Positions 16,327 through 27,043 of a DNA stretch of 64,000 nt are shown in pieces; the first letter of the stretch is position 1; each line of letters opens with the position of its first letter. A program made the translations under genes and the position numbers. The notes beneath the pieces are model-generated. The model ran no database searches, had not been told where the DNA came from, and saw only the letters and a program-made list of their open reading frames with translations. This stretch comes from Beijerinckiaceae bacterium (GTDB taxonomy: Bacteria > Pseudomonadota > Alphaproteobacteria > Rhizobiales > Beijerinckiaceae): contig JAJPIC010000019.1 in the NCBI GenBank assembly GCA_021324915.1, positions 1 through 64,000 of the forward strand, given 5' to 3'.

Positions 16327-17856
16327 ATGAGCGAAGAACAGAAGCTCAGCGGACCCGATCTCAGCCAGGGCGTCGCGGAAATCGCCGATGGCGCGATGTT
16401 GTTCGGCCATGTCGGCGAAGAGCCGGTGCTGCTCGCCAGGCGCGGCGATGAAATTTTCGCCATCGGCGCGCTCTGCTCGCATTACCAAGGCCCGCTCGCC
16501 GAGGGGATCCTGGTCGAGGATACGGTGCGCTGCCCATGGCACCATGCATGTTTCAGCCTGCGCACGGGGGAGGCGCTGCGCGCCCCGGCGCTCGAAAGGA
16601 TCGCCTGCTGGCGCGTCGAACGGCGCGACGGCAGGCTCTTCGTCTCGGAAAAGCGCGAGAGTCCCAGGCCGTCGCCGATTCCGGCCGGTCCCGGCGTCCC
16701 GCAGTCGATCGTCATCTTGGGTGCTGGCGGTGCCGGCAATGCGGCGGCCGAAATGCTGCGCCGGCAAGGTTTTGCCGGCCGCCTAACGCTCGTCGGCGCA
16801 GACCAATCCGTGCCGTGCGACCGGCCTAATCTCTCGAAGGATTTTCTCGCGGGCACGGCGCCGGAAGACTGGGTGCCGCTGCGGCCGCGCGAATTCTACG
16901 AGGATCATGCGATCGACTTGCGCCTCGGCACTCGTGCGCTCGGCATCGATCCCACCGGGCGCTCCGTCACGCTGGCGGACGGCAGCCGCCTCTCCTATGA
17001 CGCGCTTCTCCTCGCGACCGGCGCCGAGCCGGTCCGGCTGAACGTGCCCGGCGCGGACCGGCCGCACGTCCATTACCTGCGCAGCCTCGCCGACAGCCGC
17101 GCTATCATCGCCGCGGCGGAAAGAGCCAAGCGCGCCGTGGTGATCGGGGCGAGCTTCATAGGCCTCGAGGTCGCGGCCTCTTTGCGCGCGCGCAGCCTCG
17201 AAGTCCATGTCGTCGGCCCGGAAACGAGGCCGCTCGAACGAGTCATGGGGCCGCAGATCGGCGATCTCATCCGCACCATTCACGAGGATCACGGGGTCGT
17301 CTTTCATCTCGGCGAAAGCGTCGCCGAAGTCGGCGCGGAAGCCGTTCGGCTGGCGAGCGGCAAGAGCTTGCCGGGAGAGCTCGTCGTGATCGGAATTGGC
17401 GTTCGCCCGGCGATCGCCCTTGCCGAACAGGCAGGCCTCGCCATCGACCGCGGCATCAGCGTCAATGAATATCTCGAGACGAGCGCGCCCGGCATTTTCG
17501 CCGCCGGCGATATCGCACGTTGGCCCGACCCGCTCACCAAGGATCGCATTCGCGTCGAACATTGGGTCGTGGCCGAGCGGCAGGGCCAAGTCGCGGCGCT
17601 CAACATGCTCGGTCGCCGCCAAGTCTACGGCGCGGTACCCTTCTTCTGGAGCCAGCACTACGATCTTTCGATCCGCTATTCCGGTCACGCCGAAAAATGG
17701 GACCGGACCGAGACCGAAGGCGATGTGAACGCGCGCGACTGCCAAGTCGCCTATTACCGCGACGGACGAAAACTCGCGGTCGCAACGATCCGCCGCGACC
17801 GTGCCAATCTCGAAGCGGAAGCGGCGTTCGAGGCGGTCATTGCCGCCGGATCATAG
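16327..17856 (+). CDS. FAD-dependent reductase with N-terminal Rieske domain (AIF-like)
   Basis: A 509-residue fusion of a Rieske [2Fe-2S] domain with a ferredoxin-reductase/AIF-type flavoprotein. The cluster ligands are in LCSHYQGPL (C-x-H) and CPWHHACFS (C-x2-H), about residues 50-77. The FAD loop VILGAGGAGNAAAEML begins near residue 127, the second Rossmann motif AVVIGASFIGLEVAASL near 270, and GIFAAGDIARWPDP closes the FAD site near 390. Such proteins shuttle electrons from NAD(P)H, often to oxygenases or as disulfide/quinone reductases. The preceding dehydrogenase is a plausible functional neighbour. Confidence 0.92.
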   Translation: MSEEQKLSGPDLSQGVAEIADGAMLFGHVGEEPVLLARRGDEIFAIGALCSHYQGPLAEGILVEDTVRCPWHHACFSLRTGEALRAPALERIACWRVERRDGRLFVSEKRESPRPSPIPAGPGVPQSIVILGAGGAGNAAAEMLRRQGFAGRLTLVGADQSVPCDRPNLSKDFLAGTAPEDWVPLRPREFYEDHAIDLRLGTRALGIDPTGRSVTLADGSRLSYDALLLATGAEPVRLNVPGADRPHVHYLRSLADSRAIIAAAERAKRAVVIGASFIGLEVAASLRARSLEVHVVGPETRPLERVMGPQIGDLIRTIHEDHGVVFHLGESVAEVGAEAVRLASGKSLPGELVVIGIGVRPAIALAEQAGLAIDRGISVNEYLETSAPGIFAAGDIARWPDPLTKDRIRVEHWVVAERQGQVAALNMLGRRQVYGAVPFFWSQHYDLSIRYSGHAEKWDRTETEGDVNARDCQVAYYRDGRKLAVATIRRDRANLEAEAAFEAVIAAGS

Positions 17857-17921
17857 GGCGAATGTCCAGCGCTCCGCGAGCGTGAGCCGCGGCGCCGCGG
17901 GTTCGTTTCGAAAGCCAATCG

Positions 17922-18023
17922 CTATTTCTTCTTGGTGTCCTTCATGGACGCCGCTGCGACTTTCGGCTTTTCCTTCTTCGGCTTCTTGGCTTCCTTGGTG
18001 CTGCGAATCTGACCTTTTGCCAT
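17922..18023 (-). CDS. 33-residue lysine-rich basic protein
   Basis: A very short gene with a good ribosome site (GGGAGAAG) before its ATG. The product begins MAKGQIRSTKEAKKPKKEKP and ends with VAAASMKDTKKK, so about one residue in three is lysine. No hydrophobic segment. Short Lys/Ala-rich proteins of this type occur in many alphaproteobacteria without known function; a nucleic-acid or ribosome association would fit the charge (inference). It stands alone, convergent with the Rieske-FAD reductase. Confidence 0.65.
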   Translation of the reverse strand: MAKGQIRSTKEAKKPKKEKPKVAAASMKDTKKK

Positions 18024-18220
18024 GGGACTTCTCCCTGCCCCGGCTCGCGAGACGAGCGCGGCCTCCTGCGGCTGTCAAGGCAAGTAACGGGCGAGCATCC
18101 CGCGATGTTTCGCGACCTGCTGTCTCGATCAGCAAGGCAGCCGCAAAATGATCATGCCAATGCAGCCTCGAGGCCGCAAGGCTTTTATGACCGATATCGC
18201 GGGCGCGATCTAAACCTATA

Positions 18221-18721
18221 TCATTTGATGAGGCCCGGACGCGGTACGACGCGGAACGGGTCGATTACGCTACGCTCGAAATCATAGGCCACATCGGCCT
18301 TGAGCTTGCGGGCGGCGTCCATATCCCTGGTGCCGGCGTCCTTTTGGCCCATAGCGCTCCGACTGAGGCCGCGGCCGTAAAGCGCCTCGGCATAAATTGC
18401 CGCGGAATTCGGATCGCGCAGCAGATCATCGAAGAAACCGGCAGCCGCCTGATAATTCTTTTGATCGAAGAAGCGCCCACCAACTTCGAGCGCCAATAGA
18501 TTGGGTATCGGCGGAAGAACGCACCCGCAGACGACCTGCGGTCCCGGACGCAAGCCGGACCCGGCGAGCAAAAGGAAGCCTGCAAGAGCAAGGCCGACGA
18601 CGGCGCCCAAGCGCATCGGCCAGCGGCGCGGAAGACGCGCGCCGAGCACGCGAAGGACAGAGCGACGGCCCGCCGGTAGGCTGATCGCACCGCCCGCCTT
18701 CGAATACATCGTTCCGTGCAC
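18221..18721 (-). CDS. TPR-like membrane-anchored hypothetical protein
   Basis: A 166-residue protein with a basic N-terminus, one hydrophobic signal-anchor (about residues 39-56, LGAVVGLALAGFLLLAGSG), a CGC pair after it (VVCGCVLPPIPN) and two tetratricopeptide-like helix pairs (FDQKNYQAAAGFFDDLLRD and AEALYGRGLSRSAMGQKDAG). It probably acts as a periplasmic or membrane-bound scaffold, but no partner can be named. It is 111 bp downstream of the end of the REC-PAS-HWE kinase gene on the same strand, and may be a separate unit. Confidence 0.7.
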   Translation of the reverse strand: MHGTMYSKAGGAISLPAGRRSVLRVLGARLPRRWPMRLGAVVGLALAGFLLLAGSGLRPGPQVVCGCVLPPIPNLLALEVGGRFFDQKNYQAAAGFFDDLLRDPNSAAIYAEALYGRGLSRSAMGQKDAGTRDMDAARKLKADVAYDFERSVIDPFRVVPRPGLIK

Positions 18722-18832
18722 GGCTGCCCCTCGTTCGTCGCCTTAAGACGAAGCAATGAGAATGGTGAAAGTGTGGCTCCCGCTTCGAATGCGGATTATC
18801 GCGTGCTGAGCAATGGCTCTCGGCGACCGGTC

Positions 18833-20758
18833 TCAAGCAATCTGCCGATTGCGAACCTTCTTGAGCGCACGCCCGGGCGGCACAGCAGGTACAAGCACGT
18901 CGCCTGTCAAGGGCTCGCCATTCATATGCGAGGTCAGCGCAGTCTTAAGTAAGTCTTTGCTCACCGGCTTTTGCAGAATCGGCGCGTGTTTGAAGCCTTC
19001 CTCGACGCTGTCGAGATCGTAGCCGGTGACGAAGGCAAAGGGCATTTCGCGGGCGCGCAGCCGGTCAGCAACCGGATAGACGAGCTCGCCAGCAAGATTG
19101 ATGTCGAGCAGCGCGAAGTCGATGTCTTCGTGCTCTGCGGCTGCGAGCGCCGCCGCCACGCTGCTGTGCGGACCATCGATGGAGCAGCCAAGCTCGCCCA
19201 AGAATTCGCACATCATCATTGCAACGAGCGCCTCGTCCTCGACAAGAAGCACGCGAAGCCGGGCGGCGGTTTTGTGGTCGGGCTCGCCGACTTCATTCAA
19301 TTTACGCGCGATCTGCCCGGAGAGGCTCGCCGGCTTCTCAAGCGGTATCGCGATCGTGCACCTGAGCCCGTCCGAGTCCCAATCGAACTTCACCTTGCCC
19401 GACAATTGCTGGTCGATGCTGGTGCTGATCAGCTTCATGCCGAAGCCGCGCGGCGAGGGATGCGGTCCCGGCCGCCCGCCCACTTCCTTCCATTCGAGCA
19501 CAAGTGAATCGAGCTTGTCGTCCCAGGTCACGCTGAGCTTGCCCGAATCGACCGAAAGCGCGCCATATTTGGCGGCATTGGTGGCAAGTTCATGCAAGGC
19601 GAGCGCGAGGGTCTGCGCGACGGAGGGTTGCAGCGAGACGGCTGGACCGGAGCTGACGATCCGCTCGCCGTGATTGGCGCGATAGGGCTCCAATTCTTCG
19701 GTGACGAGCGTCGAGAGATCGGCGCCATGCCAGCGCGATTCGGAAAGAAGCGTATGCGCGCGCGCCAAGGCCGTAATCCGGCCTTCGACCGAGTCCTTAT
19801 ATTCCTCTATGGATTTCGCCCGGGTCAGCCGCACGATCGACTGAATTACGGCGAGCGCATTGCGCGCCCTGTGGTCGACCTCGCGCGCCAATAAGGCCTG
19901 GTGCTCCTCCGCCTCCTTGCGGTCCGTGATGTCGATGGTCACGCCGCCGAGCCGCACGATCTTTCCATCCGGGCCGAAGCTCAGCGTCATGGTTCCGATG
20001 CACCAGCGCAATTCCCCGCTAGGACGGCGGATGCGAAATTCCGACTGATAGGTATTTTCACTCCGCGGGATGGCGGCGACCTCGCCCGTCAATCGTTCCC
20101 AATCTTCGGGCTGCACCAGCTTTTTGATGTTCTCGAGGGAGACCGAGAAATCGGCCGGGTCGACGCCGAAGATGCGATATTGCCCCTCGTCCCAGATCCA
20201 TTCGCCTTTGACGACATCCCAATCCCAGGAGCCCATCTGACCTGCCGCGAGAGCCAGAGAGCGGCGCCATTCGCTTTCGAGGAGGCGCAAATTCGAGGCG
20301 ACGAGATCGGCGGTACGCTGCTCGACTCGCCGTTCGAGCTCGATGTTCATTCGCTCGAGCTGCCGCGTTTTGCGATGCAGCTCGGCGAAAATCTTGACCT
20401 TGGCGCGCAAGACTTCGGGAATCACCGGGACCGGCACGTAATCGACCGCGCCCATTTCATAGCCGCGCAGACGATCGACGTCGGAGAGAAGGATGGCGGA
20501 AATGAAGATGATTGCCGTCTTCTCGAAGCGCGGATGTTCGCGGATCATCGCAGCGAGCTGAAACCCGTCGAGTTCCGGCATGCAGACGTCGATCAAAACG
20601 ATCGCCACATCCATCTTGAGCAGGATCTCGAGCGCCTCGCGGCCGGACGAGGCCTTGACCAGATTCTCGCCGAGCTCGCGCAAGATCACTTCATAGGCGA
20701 GCAGCTTGGCGGGCTGATCGTCGACCAGGAGAACGTTGACCTTGTCGCTCGCTGTCAT
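18833..20758 (-). CDS. Hybrid HWE-type histidine kinase, REC-PAS-HWE-REC
   Basis: A 641-residue soluble signalling protein. Receiver 1 (about 6-125) has the phosphoacceptor Asp57 in LIDVCMPELDG, but the usual KP lysine is replaced (AVDYVPVPV). A coiled coil (128-165) and a PAS fold with PAC (170-285) follow. The HWE dimerisation helix with His296 is REVDHRARNALAVIQS, the ATPase domain has ALHELATNAAKYGAL and the W-x-E block LEWKEVGGRPG, and a second receiver (about 500-615) has LLDINLAGE and LQKPVSKD. It starts 6 bp after the giant HAMP kinase ends, so the two act in one pathway. HWE kinases in this group often feed the PhyR-EcfG general stress cascade (inference). Confidence 0.93.
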   Translation of the reverse strand: MTASDKVNVLLVDDQPAKLLAYEVILRELGENLVKASSGREALEILLKMDVAIVLIDVCMPELDGFQLAAMIREHPRFEKTAIIFISAILLSDVDRLRGYEMGAVDYVPVPVIPEVLRAKVKIFAELHRKTRQLERMNIELERRVEQRTADLVASNLRLLESEWRRSLALAAGQMGSWDWDVVKGEWIWDEGQYRIFGVDPADFSVSLENIKKLVQPEDWERLTGEVAAIPRSENTYQSEFRIRRPSGELRWCIGTMTLSFGPDGKIVRLGGVTIDITDRKEAEEHQALLAREVDHRARNALAVIQSIVRLTRAKSIEEYKDSVEGRITALARAHTLLSESRWHGADLSTLVTEELEPYRANHGERIVSSGPAVSLQPSVAQTLALALHELATNAAKYGALSVDSGKLSVTWDDKLDSLVLEWKEVGGRPGPHPSPRGFGMKLISTSIDQQLSGKVKFDWDSDGLRCTIAIPLEKPASLSGQIARKLNEVGEPDHKTAARLRVLLVEDEALVAMMMCEFLGELGCSIDGPHSSVAAALAAAEHEDIDFALLDINLAGELVYPVADRLRAREMPFAFVTGYDLDSVEEGFKHAPILQKPVSKDLLKTALTSHMNGEPLTGDVLVPAVPPGRALKKVRNRQIA

Positions 20759-20764
20759 GGCGCC

Positions 20765-23700
20765 CTACCGATGCAGCCAGGTGCGCAGAGCCGAGAGGAG
20801 CTGTTCCGTATTGACCGGCTTGGCGAGATAATCCGACGAGCCGGCCTCGAGACATTTCTCTCGGTCTCCCTTCATGGCCTTCGCCGTCAGGGCGATGATC
20901 GGCAGGCGACGACAGTCAGGATTGCTGCGTATCCTTTCGATCGTCTGATAACCGTCCATTTCGGGCATCATAATGTCCATGAGAACGATCGCGAGGTCGG
21001 GCGTCTGCTCGACAAGCGCGATCGCTTCACTGCCCGTCGTTGCCGTGAGCACCCTCATGCCGCGTCGCTCGAGCACGCTCGAGAGCGCAAAAATATTGCG
21101 CGAATCGTCATCGACGAGCAGAACCGTGCGGCCCACGAGATCCTCGTCCGATCCATTGAGCCGTTCGAGCATGCGTTGCTTTTCCGGCGGCAGATCGGTG
21201 ACGATCCGATGCAGAAAGAGCGCGGTCTCGTCGAGCAGCCGCTCGGGCGATTCGACGCCTTTCACCACGATACTGCGCGCCATCGTATGGAGCCGCGCAT
21301 CCTCGTCCGGCGAGAGTTCGCGCCCCGTAAACACGACGACCGGAATGTCGGCGAGATGCGAATCGGCGCGCATCTGCTCCAGCACTTCGAATCCCGACAT
21401 ATCCGGCAGGCGCAGATCGAGCACGACGCAGTCGAAGGCTCCGTCGCGCAGCCACACCAAGGCTTCCTGACCGAGCGCGGCGTTGACGATTTCGATGTCG
21501 TCGTGGCCGAGCAGCTCGCCGATGCTCATGCGCTCGGCCTCGTTGTCCTCGACCACGAGCAGGCGCCTGCGGCGCGGCTTCGCGAATTCCTTGATTCGCG
21601 ACAAAGCATCGGCGAGCCCTTCGCTCGTCGTCGGCTTCGTCACGAAGGAAAAGGCGCCGCGCGCCAACCCGTGCTGACGATCTTCATCGAGCGTGACGAT
21701 CTGCACCGGAATGTGGCGCGTCAGAGGATCCTGTTTGAGCTGGCTCAAGACGTTCCAGCCCAGCATGTCGGGCAGGAAGACGTCGAGCGAGACCGCGGTC
21801 GGCTGATATTGCCTCGCCATTTGCAGCGCATCGTCGCCACGCCCGGCAACGAGCACTTTGAAACCTTTGTCGCGCGCGAGATCGATCATGATCCGCGCGT
21901 AATGCGGGTCATCCTCGACAATGAGCAGGATCGGATCGCCCGGCGCGATCTCGAGGCGATCGTCGTCGACCGGCTCGACGATCCGCTCCTGCGGCACATG
22001 GATCGTCGCCGGCGCCGGCGCGATGACGGGCATCGCGGTTTGCCGGCCAGCGGTCGAGGGCCCGACATATTTGAGCGGCAGGTAGAGCGTGAACGTGCTG
22101 CCGACGCCGGGGGCGCTGCGCAAATGAATCTCGCCGCCGAGCAGATTGGCGAGCTCGCGGCTGATCGCAAGGCCGAGGCCCGTGCCGCCGTATTTGCGGC
22201 TGGTGCTCGCATCGGCCTGCTGGAAGGCCTCGAAAATCAGCTTCTGCTTCTCGATGGGGATGCCGATGCCGGTATCGGAGACTTCGAAGGCGACGACCGC
22301 CGGCGCCTGATTGAGGATCGGATGATCGGCGCCCCAGCCTTCGTGCGCCGCGGCAACCTTGAGCCGAACACCACCCTGGGCCGTGAATTTGAAGGCATTC
22401 GAGAGAAGGTTCTTGAGCACCTGTTGAAGGCGTTTTGAATCGGTGAAGATGCTGCGCCCCAGCGCCGAATCCAAATGGACGTCGAATTCCAGCTGGCGAT
22501 TGTCCGCTTCATGACGGAACGGGCGCGCGACCATATCGACGAGGTTGGTGAAGAAGATCTCCTCCGCATCGACGGTGACCGTGCCGGATTCTATCTTCGA
22601 GAGATCGAGAATGTCGCTGATGAGATTGAGGAGATCCGTGCCGGCGGCGTGAATGGTGCGCGCGAATTCGACCTGTTTCGCGGAAAGATTTGCGTCCGGA
22701 TTCTCGGCAAGCTGCTGGCCGAGAATCAGGATGCTGTTCAACGGTGTGCGCAGCTCGTGCGACATGTTGGCGAGGAATTCGGACTTGTATTTAGAGGTGA
22801 GCGCGAGCTCGGTCGCCTTTTCCTCGAGCGCGCGGCGGGCCTGTTCGATTTCCTGATTCTTGCGCTCGACCTCGACGTTGCGCTCGGCGAGCTGCTGCGC
22901 CTTCTGCTCCAACTGCTCGTTCGTCTGCTGCAGCTCGCGTTGCTGCGTCTGCAATTCGGCGGCGAGCTGTTGCGATTGCTTGAGCAATCCTTCCGTTTGC
23001 ATCGTCGCTTCGATGGAATTGAGCACGATACCGATGTTGGTGGTGAGCTGTTCGAGGAATGTGACCTGCAATGTGGTGAAGCCTGTGACGGAAGCGAGCT
23101 CGATCACGGCTTTGACTTGGTTCTCGAAGAGCACCGGCAGGACGATAATGTTCTGCGGGGCGACGCTGAAGAGGGCAGTCGAGATCACCGACCCCCTCGG
23201 AATATCGGTGATCAGCATGCGGCGCTTGTCGAGCGCGCATTGCCCGATAAGGCTCTCACCGAGCCGCAGCGTCGAGGGATGCGCGGCGATCGCGTCATCG
23301 GCATAGGCCGAGAGCAGCCGCAGCTCCTCTCCTTCGATCCGGTAGATGACGCCCTGCTGAGCGTTGACGAGCGGCGTCAGTTCCGTGAGCAGCAGCCGCC
23401 CGACTGTTGCAAGATCGCGCTGGCCCTGCAGCATATTGGTGAATCGCGCGAGGTTGGTCTTCAGCCAGTCCTGCTCGGTATTGCGATCGGTGGTGAGGCG
23501 CAGGTTGCCGATCATCGTGTTGATATTGTCTTTGAGCTCGGCCACTTCGCCGCGCGCCTCGACCTGGATCGAGCGCGTGAGATCACCCTTGGTCACCGCG
23601 GTGGCAACTTCCGCAATGGCGCGCACCTGCGTCGTGAGATTGGCGGCAAGAAGATTGACGTTGCCGGTCAAGTCCTTCCATGTGCCGGCGGCGCCGGGCA

Positions 23701-26700
23701 CATTCGCCTGGCCACCGAGGCGGCCTTCGACGCCGACTTCGCGCGCCACCGTCGTCACTTGGTCGGCGAAGGTCGCGAGCGTATCCATCATATTGTTGAT
23801 GGTCTCGGCGAGGGCCGCGACCTCGCCCTTCGATTTCACCGTGAGATTCTGCTTGAGGTCGCCGTTGGCGACCGCGGTGACGACTTTCACGATGCCGCGC
23901 ACCTGTTCGGTGAGGTTGGCAGCCATCACGTTCACGGTGTCGGTCAGGTCCTTCCAGGTTCCGGCGACGCCTGGGACTTGCGCCTGGCCGCCGAGCTTGC
24001 CCTCGGTGCCCACTTCGCGCGCCACGCGCGTGACTTCCGAAGCAAAGCCGTTGAGCTGGTCGACCATCGTGTTGATGGTGTTCTTGAGCTCGAGAATTTC
24101 GCCCTTCACATCGACGGTGATCTTGCGGGAAAGATCGCCGCGCGCCACCGCCGTCGTCACCTCGGCGATATTGCGCACCTGCGTCGTCAGATTGGCGGCA
24201 AGCAGGTTGACGTTGTCGGTCAAGTCCTTCCACGTGCCGGCGACACCCAGCACGTTCGCCTGGCCGCCGAGCCGCCCGTCGGTGCCCACTTCGCGCGCCA
24301 CGCGCGTGACTTCGGCGGCGAAGGAGCGGAGCTGCTCGACCATCGTGTTCAGCGTTTCCTTGAGCAGCAGGATCTCGCCGCGCACGTCGACCGTGATCTT
24401 CTTCGACAGATCGCCGCCGGCGATCGCGGTCGCGACTTCCGCGATATTGCGCACCTGTGCGGTCAGGTTCGAGGCCATGAAATTGACGTTGTCGGTCAAG
24501 TCCTTCCAGGTGCCGGCAACACCGGGCACTTGCGCCTGGCCGCCGAGCTTGCCTTCGGTGCCGACCTCGCGCGCCACGCGCGTGACTTCCGAGGCAAAGG
24601 AGTTCAGCTGATCGACCATCGTATTGATGGTGTTCTTGAGTTCGAGGATCTCGCCCTTCACATCGACGGTGATCTTGCGCGAGAGATCGCCGCGCGCCAC
24701 GGCCGTCGTCACTTCGGCGATGTTGCGGACCTGAGCCGTGAGATTGCCGGCCATGGAATTGACGCTGTCCGTCAAGTCCTTCCAGGTGCCGGCGACGCCC
24801 GGCACGTTGGCCTGCCCGCCGAGTCGTCCTTCCGTGCCCACTTCGCGGGCAACGCGCGTCACTTCGCCAGCGAAGCGGTTGAGCTGGTCGACCATCGTGT
24901 TCAGCGTTTCCTTGAGCTGCAGGATCTCGCCGCGCACGTCCACGGTGATCTTGCGCGAGAGGTCGCCGTCGGCGATCGCGGTCGCGACTTCCGCGATATT
25001 GCGCACCTGTGCCGTGAGATTGCCGGCCATGGAATTGACGCTGTCGGTCAAGTCCTTCCAGGTGCCGGCGACGCCCGGCACTTCGGCCTGGCCGCCGAGC
25101 TTGCCCTCGGTGCCGACCTCGCGCGCCACGCGCGTGACTTCCGCAGCGAAAGCATTGAGCTGATCGACCATCGTGTTCAGCGTCTCTTTGAGCTGCAGAA
25201 TCTCGCCGCTGACGTTGACGGTGATTTTCTTCGAGAGATCGCCGCGGGCGACGGCCGTTGCCACTTCGGCGATATTGCGCACCTGGCCGGTCAGGTTCGA
25301 CGCCATGGAATTGACCGAGTCGGTCAAATCTTTCCACGTGCCGGCGACGCCGCGCACGACAGCCTGGCCGCCGAGCTTTCCTTCCGTGCCCACTTCGCGC
25401 GCCACGCGCGTGACTTCCGAGGCAAACGCATTGAGCTGATCGACCATTGTGTTGATCGTATCTTTCAGCTCGAGGATCTCGCCGCGCACATCGACCGTGA
25501 TCTTCTTCGACAGATCGCCGCTGGCAATTGCGGTCGAGACTTCGGCAATATTGCGCACCTGCGCCGTCAAGTTCGAGGCCATGGAATTGACCGAGTCGGT
25601 CAAGTCCTTCCAGGTGCCGGCGACGCCGAGAACGTTCGCCTGGCCGCCGAGCCGCCCATCGGTTCCCACCTCGCGCGCGACGCGCGTCACTTCGCCGGCG
25701 AAAGCGTTGAGCTGGTCGACCATCGTGTTGATGGTTTCCTTGAGCTGCAGGATCTCCCCGCTGACGGTCACGGTGATTTTCTTCGACAGGTCGCCGCCGG
25801 CGATCGCGGTTGCGACTTCGGCGATGTTGCGCACCTGCGCCGTCAGGTTCGAAGCCATGAAATTGACGCTGTCGGTCAGGTCCTTCCAGGTGCCGGCGAC
25901 ACCCGGCACCTTGGCCTGGCCGCCGAGCTTGCCCTCGGTGCCGACTTCACGCGCGACGCGCGTGACTTCCGAGGCGAAGGAGTTCAGCTGATCGACCATC
26001 GTATTGATGGTGTTCTTGAGCTCGAGGATCTCGCCGCGCACATCGACCGTGATCTTACGGGAAAGGTCGCCGCGCGCCACCGCCGTGGTCACTTGGGCGA
26101 TATTGCGCACCTGGTCGGTGAGATTGCCGCACATGGCGTTGACCGAGTCGGTCAGATCTTTCCAGGTGCCCGCGACGCCCGGCACGATCGCCTGGCCGCC
26201 GAGCTTGCCCTCGGTGCCCACTTCGCGCGCCACGCGCGTGACTTCCGAGGCGAAGGAGCGCAGCTGATCGACCATCGTATTGATGGCTTCCTTGAGTTGC
26301 AGGATTTCGCCGCGCACGTCGACGGTGATCTTCTTCGACAGGTCGCCATTGGCGACTGCGATGGTCACTTCGGCGATATTGCGCACCTGCCCCGTCAGAT
26401 TGTTCGCCATCGAGTTGACGCTCTCGGTCAACTCCTTCCAGACGCCGGTCACCTCGGCGACTTGCGCCTGCCCGCCGAGCTTGCCCTCGGTGCCGACTTC
26501 GCGCGCCACACGTGTGACTTCCGAGGTGAACACGTTGAGCTGTTTGATCATCGTGTTGACGATTTCGGCTGCGCGCAGGAATTCTCCCTTCAGCGGCCGT
26601 CCATCGACATCGAGCCGTACGGTCTGCAAGAGGTCGCCCTGTGCGACGGCGGCAATCGCCCGCGTCACCTCGGTCGTCGGCCAAAGCAGATCGTCAATGA

Positions 26701-27043
26701 GCGTATTGACGGAGGATTCCATCTCCCCCCAGGCGCCGCTCGACAGGCCGAAGCGCACGCGCTGTCGCGTCTTGCCCTCGCGACCGACCACATGGCCGAC
26801 GCGCTCGAGCTGCTTGGCCATGCGCTGGTTGGCGGCGACGATCTCGTTGAACGTGTCGGCGATCTTGCCCATGAGGCCGACCCGGTCGCCGGCCATTCGT
26901 ACCGAGAAATCGCCGACGCACATGGCCTGCAGCGCGTGCAGAAGCTCGCGCAAGTCGCCGCTGCTCGAGCCTAGATCCGCGCCGGTCGAGGCCGCCGCGC
27001 CGTTCGATTCCGTGTCAACGAGAGCTTCGGTGGTCTGCTGCAT
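20765..27043 (-). CDS. Giant soluble HAMP-array hybrid histidine kinase (Nik1-like)
   Basis: A 2092-residue cytoplasmic kinase with no transmembrane segment. After a divergent HAMP region (about 30-127) come eleven ~92-residue units, each a pair of HAMP domains (residues 128-1139), then a twelfth partial unit (from 1140), a GAF domain (about 1195-1350), a Gln/Glu coiled coil, HisKA with His1429 in [12 protein letters not shown], HATPase (DTGIGIP and [10 protein letters not shown]) and three receivers near 1703, 1828 and 1976. The receiver phosphoacceptors are in [18 protein letters not shown] and [11 protein letters not shown]. The architecture matches group III fungal osmosensors and their bacterial relatives. 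I start at ATG 27043, preceded by GGAGATC, rather than 99 bp upstream. A second kinase follows after 6 bp. Confidence 0.94.
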   Translation of the reverse strand: MQQTTEALVDTESNGAAASTGADLGSSSGDLRELLHALQAMCVGDFSVRMAGDRVGLMGKIADTFNEIVAANQRMAKQLERVGHVVGREGKTRQRVRFGLSSGAWGEMESSVNTLIDDLLWPTTEVTRAIAAVAQGDLLQTVRLDVDGRPLKGEFLRAAEIVNTMIKQLNVFTSEVTRVAREVGTEGKLGGQAQVAEVTGVWKELTESVNSMANNLTGQVRNIAEVTIAVANGDLSKKITVDVRGEILQLKEAINTMVDQLRSFASEVTRVAREVGTEGKLGGQAIVPGVAGTWKDLTDSVNAMCGNLTDQVRNIAQVTTAVARGDLSRKITVDVRGEILELKNTINTMVDQLNSFASEVTRVAREVGTEGKLGGQAKVPGVAGTWKDLTDSVNFMASNLTAQVRNIAEVATAIAGGDLSKKITVTVSGEILQLKETINTMVDQLNAFAGEVTRVAREVGTDGRLGGQANVLGVAGTWKDLTDSVNSMASNLTAQVRNIAEVSTAIASGDLSKKITVDVRGEILELKDTINTMVDQLNAFASEVTRVAREVGTEGKLGGQAVVRGVAGTWKDLTDSVNSMASNLTGQVRNIAEVATAVARGDLSKKITVNVSGEILQLKETLNTMVDQLNAFAAEVTRVAREVGTEGKLGGQAEVPGVAGTWKDLTDSVNSMAGNLTAQVRNIAEVATAIADGDLSRKITVDVRGEILQLKETLNTMVDQLNRFAGEVTRVAREVGTEGRLGGQANVPGVAGTWKDLTDSVNSMAGNLTAQVRNIAEVTTAVARGDLSRKITVDVKGEILELKNTINTMVDQLNSFASEVTRVAREVGTEGKLGGQAQVPGVAGTWKDLTDNVNFMASNLTAQVRNIAEVATAIAGGDLSKKITVDVRGEILLLKETLNTMVEQLRSFAAEVTRVAREVGTDGRLGGQANVLGVAGTWKDLTDNVNLLAANLTTQVRNIAEVTTAVARGDLSRKITVDVKGEILELKNTINTMVDQLNGFASEVTRVAREVGTEGKLGGQAQVPGVAGTWKDLTDTVNVMAANLTEQVRGIVKVVTAVANGDLKQNLTVKSKGEVAALAETINNMMDTLATFADQVTTVAREVGVEGRLGGQANVPGAAGTWKDLTGNVNLLAANLTTQVRAIAEVATAVTKGDLTRSIQVEARGEVAELKDNINTMIGNLRLTTDRNTEQDWLKTNLARFTNMLQGQRDLATVGRLLLTELTPLVNAQQGVIYRIEGEELRLLSAYADDAIAAHPSTLRLGESLIGQCALDKRRMLITDIPRGSVISTALFSVAPQNIIVLPVLFENQVKAVIELASVTGFTTLQVTFLEQLTTNIGIVLNSIEATMQTEGLLKQSQQLAAELQTQQRELQQTNEQLEQKAQQLAERNVEVERKNQEIEQARRALEEKATELALTSKYKSEFLANMSHELRTPLNSILILGQQLAENPDANLSAKQVEFARTIHAAGTDLLNLISDILDLSKIESGTVTVDAEEIFFTNLVDMVARPFRHEADNRQLEFDVHLDSALGRSIFTDSKRLQQVLKNLLSNAFKFTAQGGVRLKVAAAHEGWGADHPILNQAPAVVAFEVSDTGIGIPIEKQKLIFEAFQQADASTSRKYGGTGLGLAISRELANLLGGEIHLRSAPGVGSTFTLYLPLKYVGPSTAGRQTAMPVIAPAPATIHVPQERIVEPVDDDRLEIAPGDPILLIVEDDPHYARIMIDLARDKGFKVLVAGRGDDALQMARQYQPTAVSLDVFLPDMLGWNVLSQLKQDPLTRHIPVQIVTLDEDRQHGLARGAFSFVTKPTTSEGLADALSRIKEFAKPRRRRLLVVEDNEAERMSIGELLGHDDIEIVNAALGQEALVWLRDGAFDCVVLDLRLPDMSGFEVLEQMRADSHLADIPVVVFTGRELSPDEDARLHTMARSIVVKGVESPERLLDETALFLHRIVTDLPPEKQRMLERLNGSDEDLVGRTVLLVDDDSRNIFALSSVLERRGMRVLTATTGSEAIALVEQTPDLAIVLMDIMMPEMDGYQTIERIRSNPDCRRLPIIALTAKAMKGDREKCLEAGSSDYLAKPVNTEQLLSALRTWLHR
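23627..26662 (-). repeat. Eleven 276-bp in-frame repeats encoding paired HAMP domains
   Basis: Exact 276-bp periodicity (unit boundaries read at 26662, 26386, then every 276 bp to 24178, 23902 and 23626). Each unit encodes VRNIAEV...GDLS(K/R)KITV...NTMVDQL...[19 protein letters not shown]...WKDLTDSVN. Units 2-10 are nearly the same protein sequence and similar in DNA; units 1 and 11 are clearly diverged, as expected if the inner copies are homogenised or recently amplified. Confidence 0.93.

Noticed and set aside
23627-26662. CRISPR-like or satellite array
   Set aside because: The 276-bp units are in frame, contiguous and protein-coding; no spacers.
22475-26974. A 1499-codon open frame on the plus strand opposite the HAMP kinase
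   Set aside because: It is antisense to strongly conserved HAMP/GAF/kinase sequence and its repetitive Asp/His/Arg-rich translation just mirrors the 276-bp repeats. Long antisense frames are expected in such GC-rich codon use.
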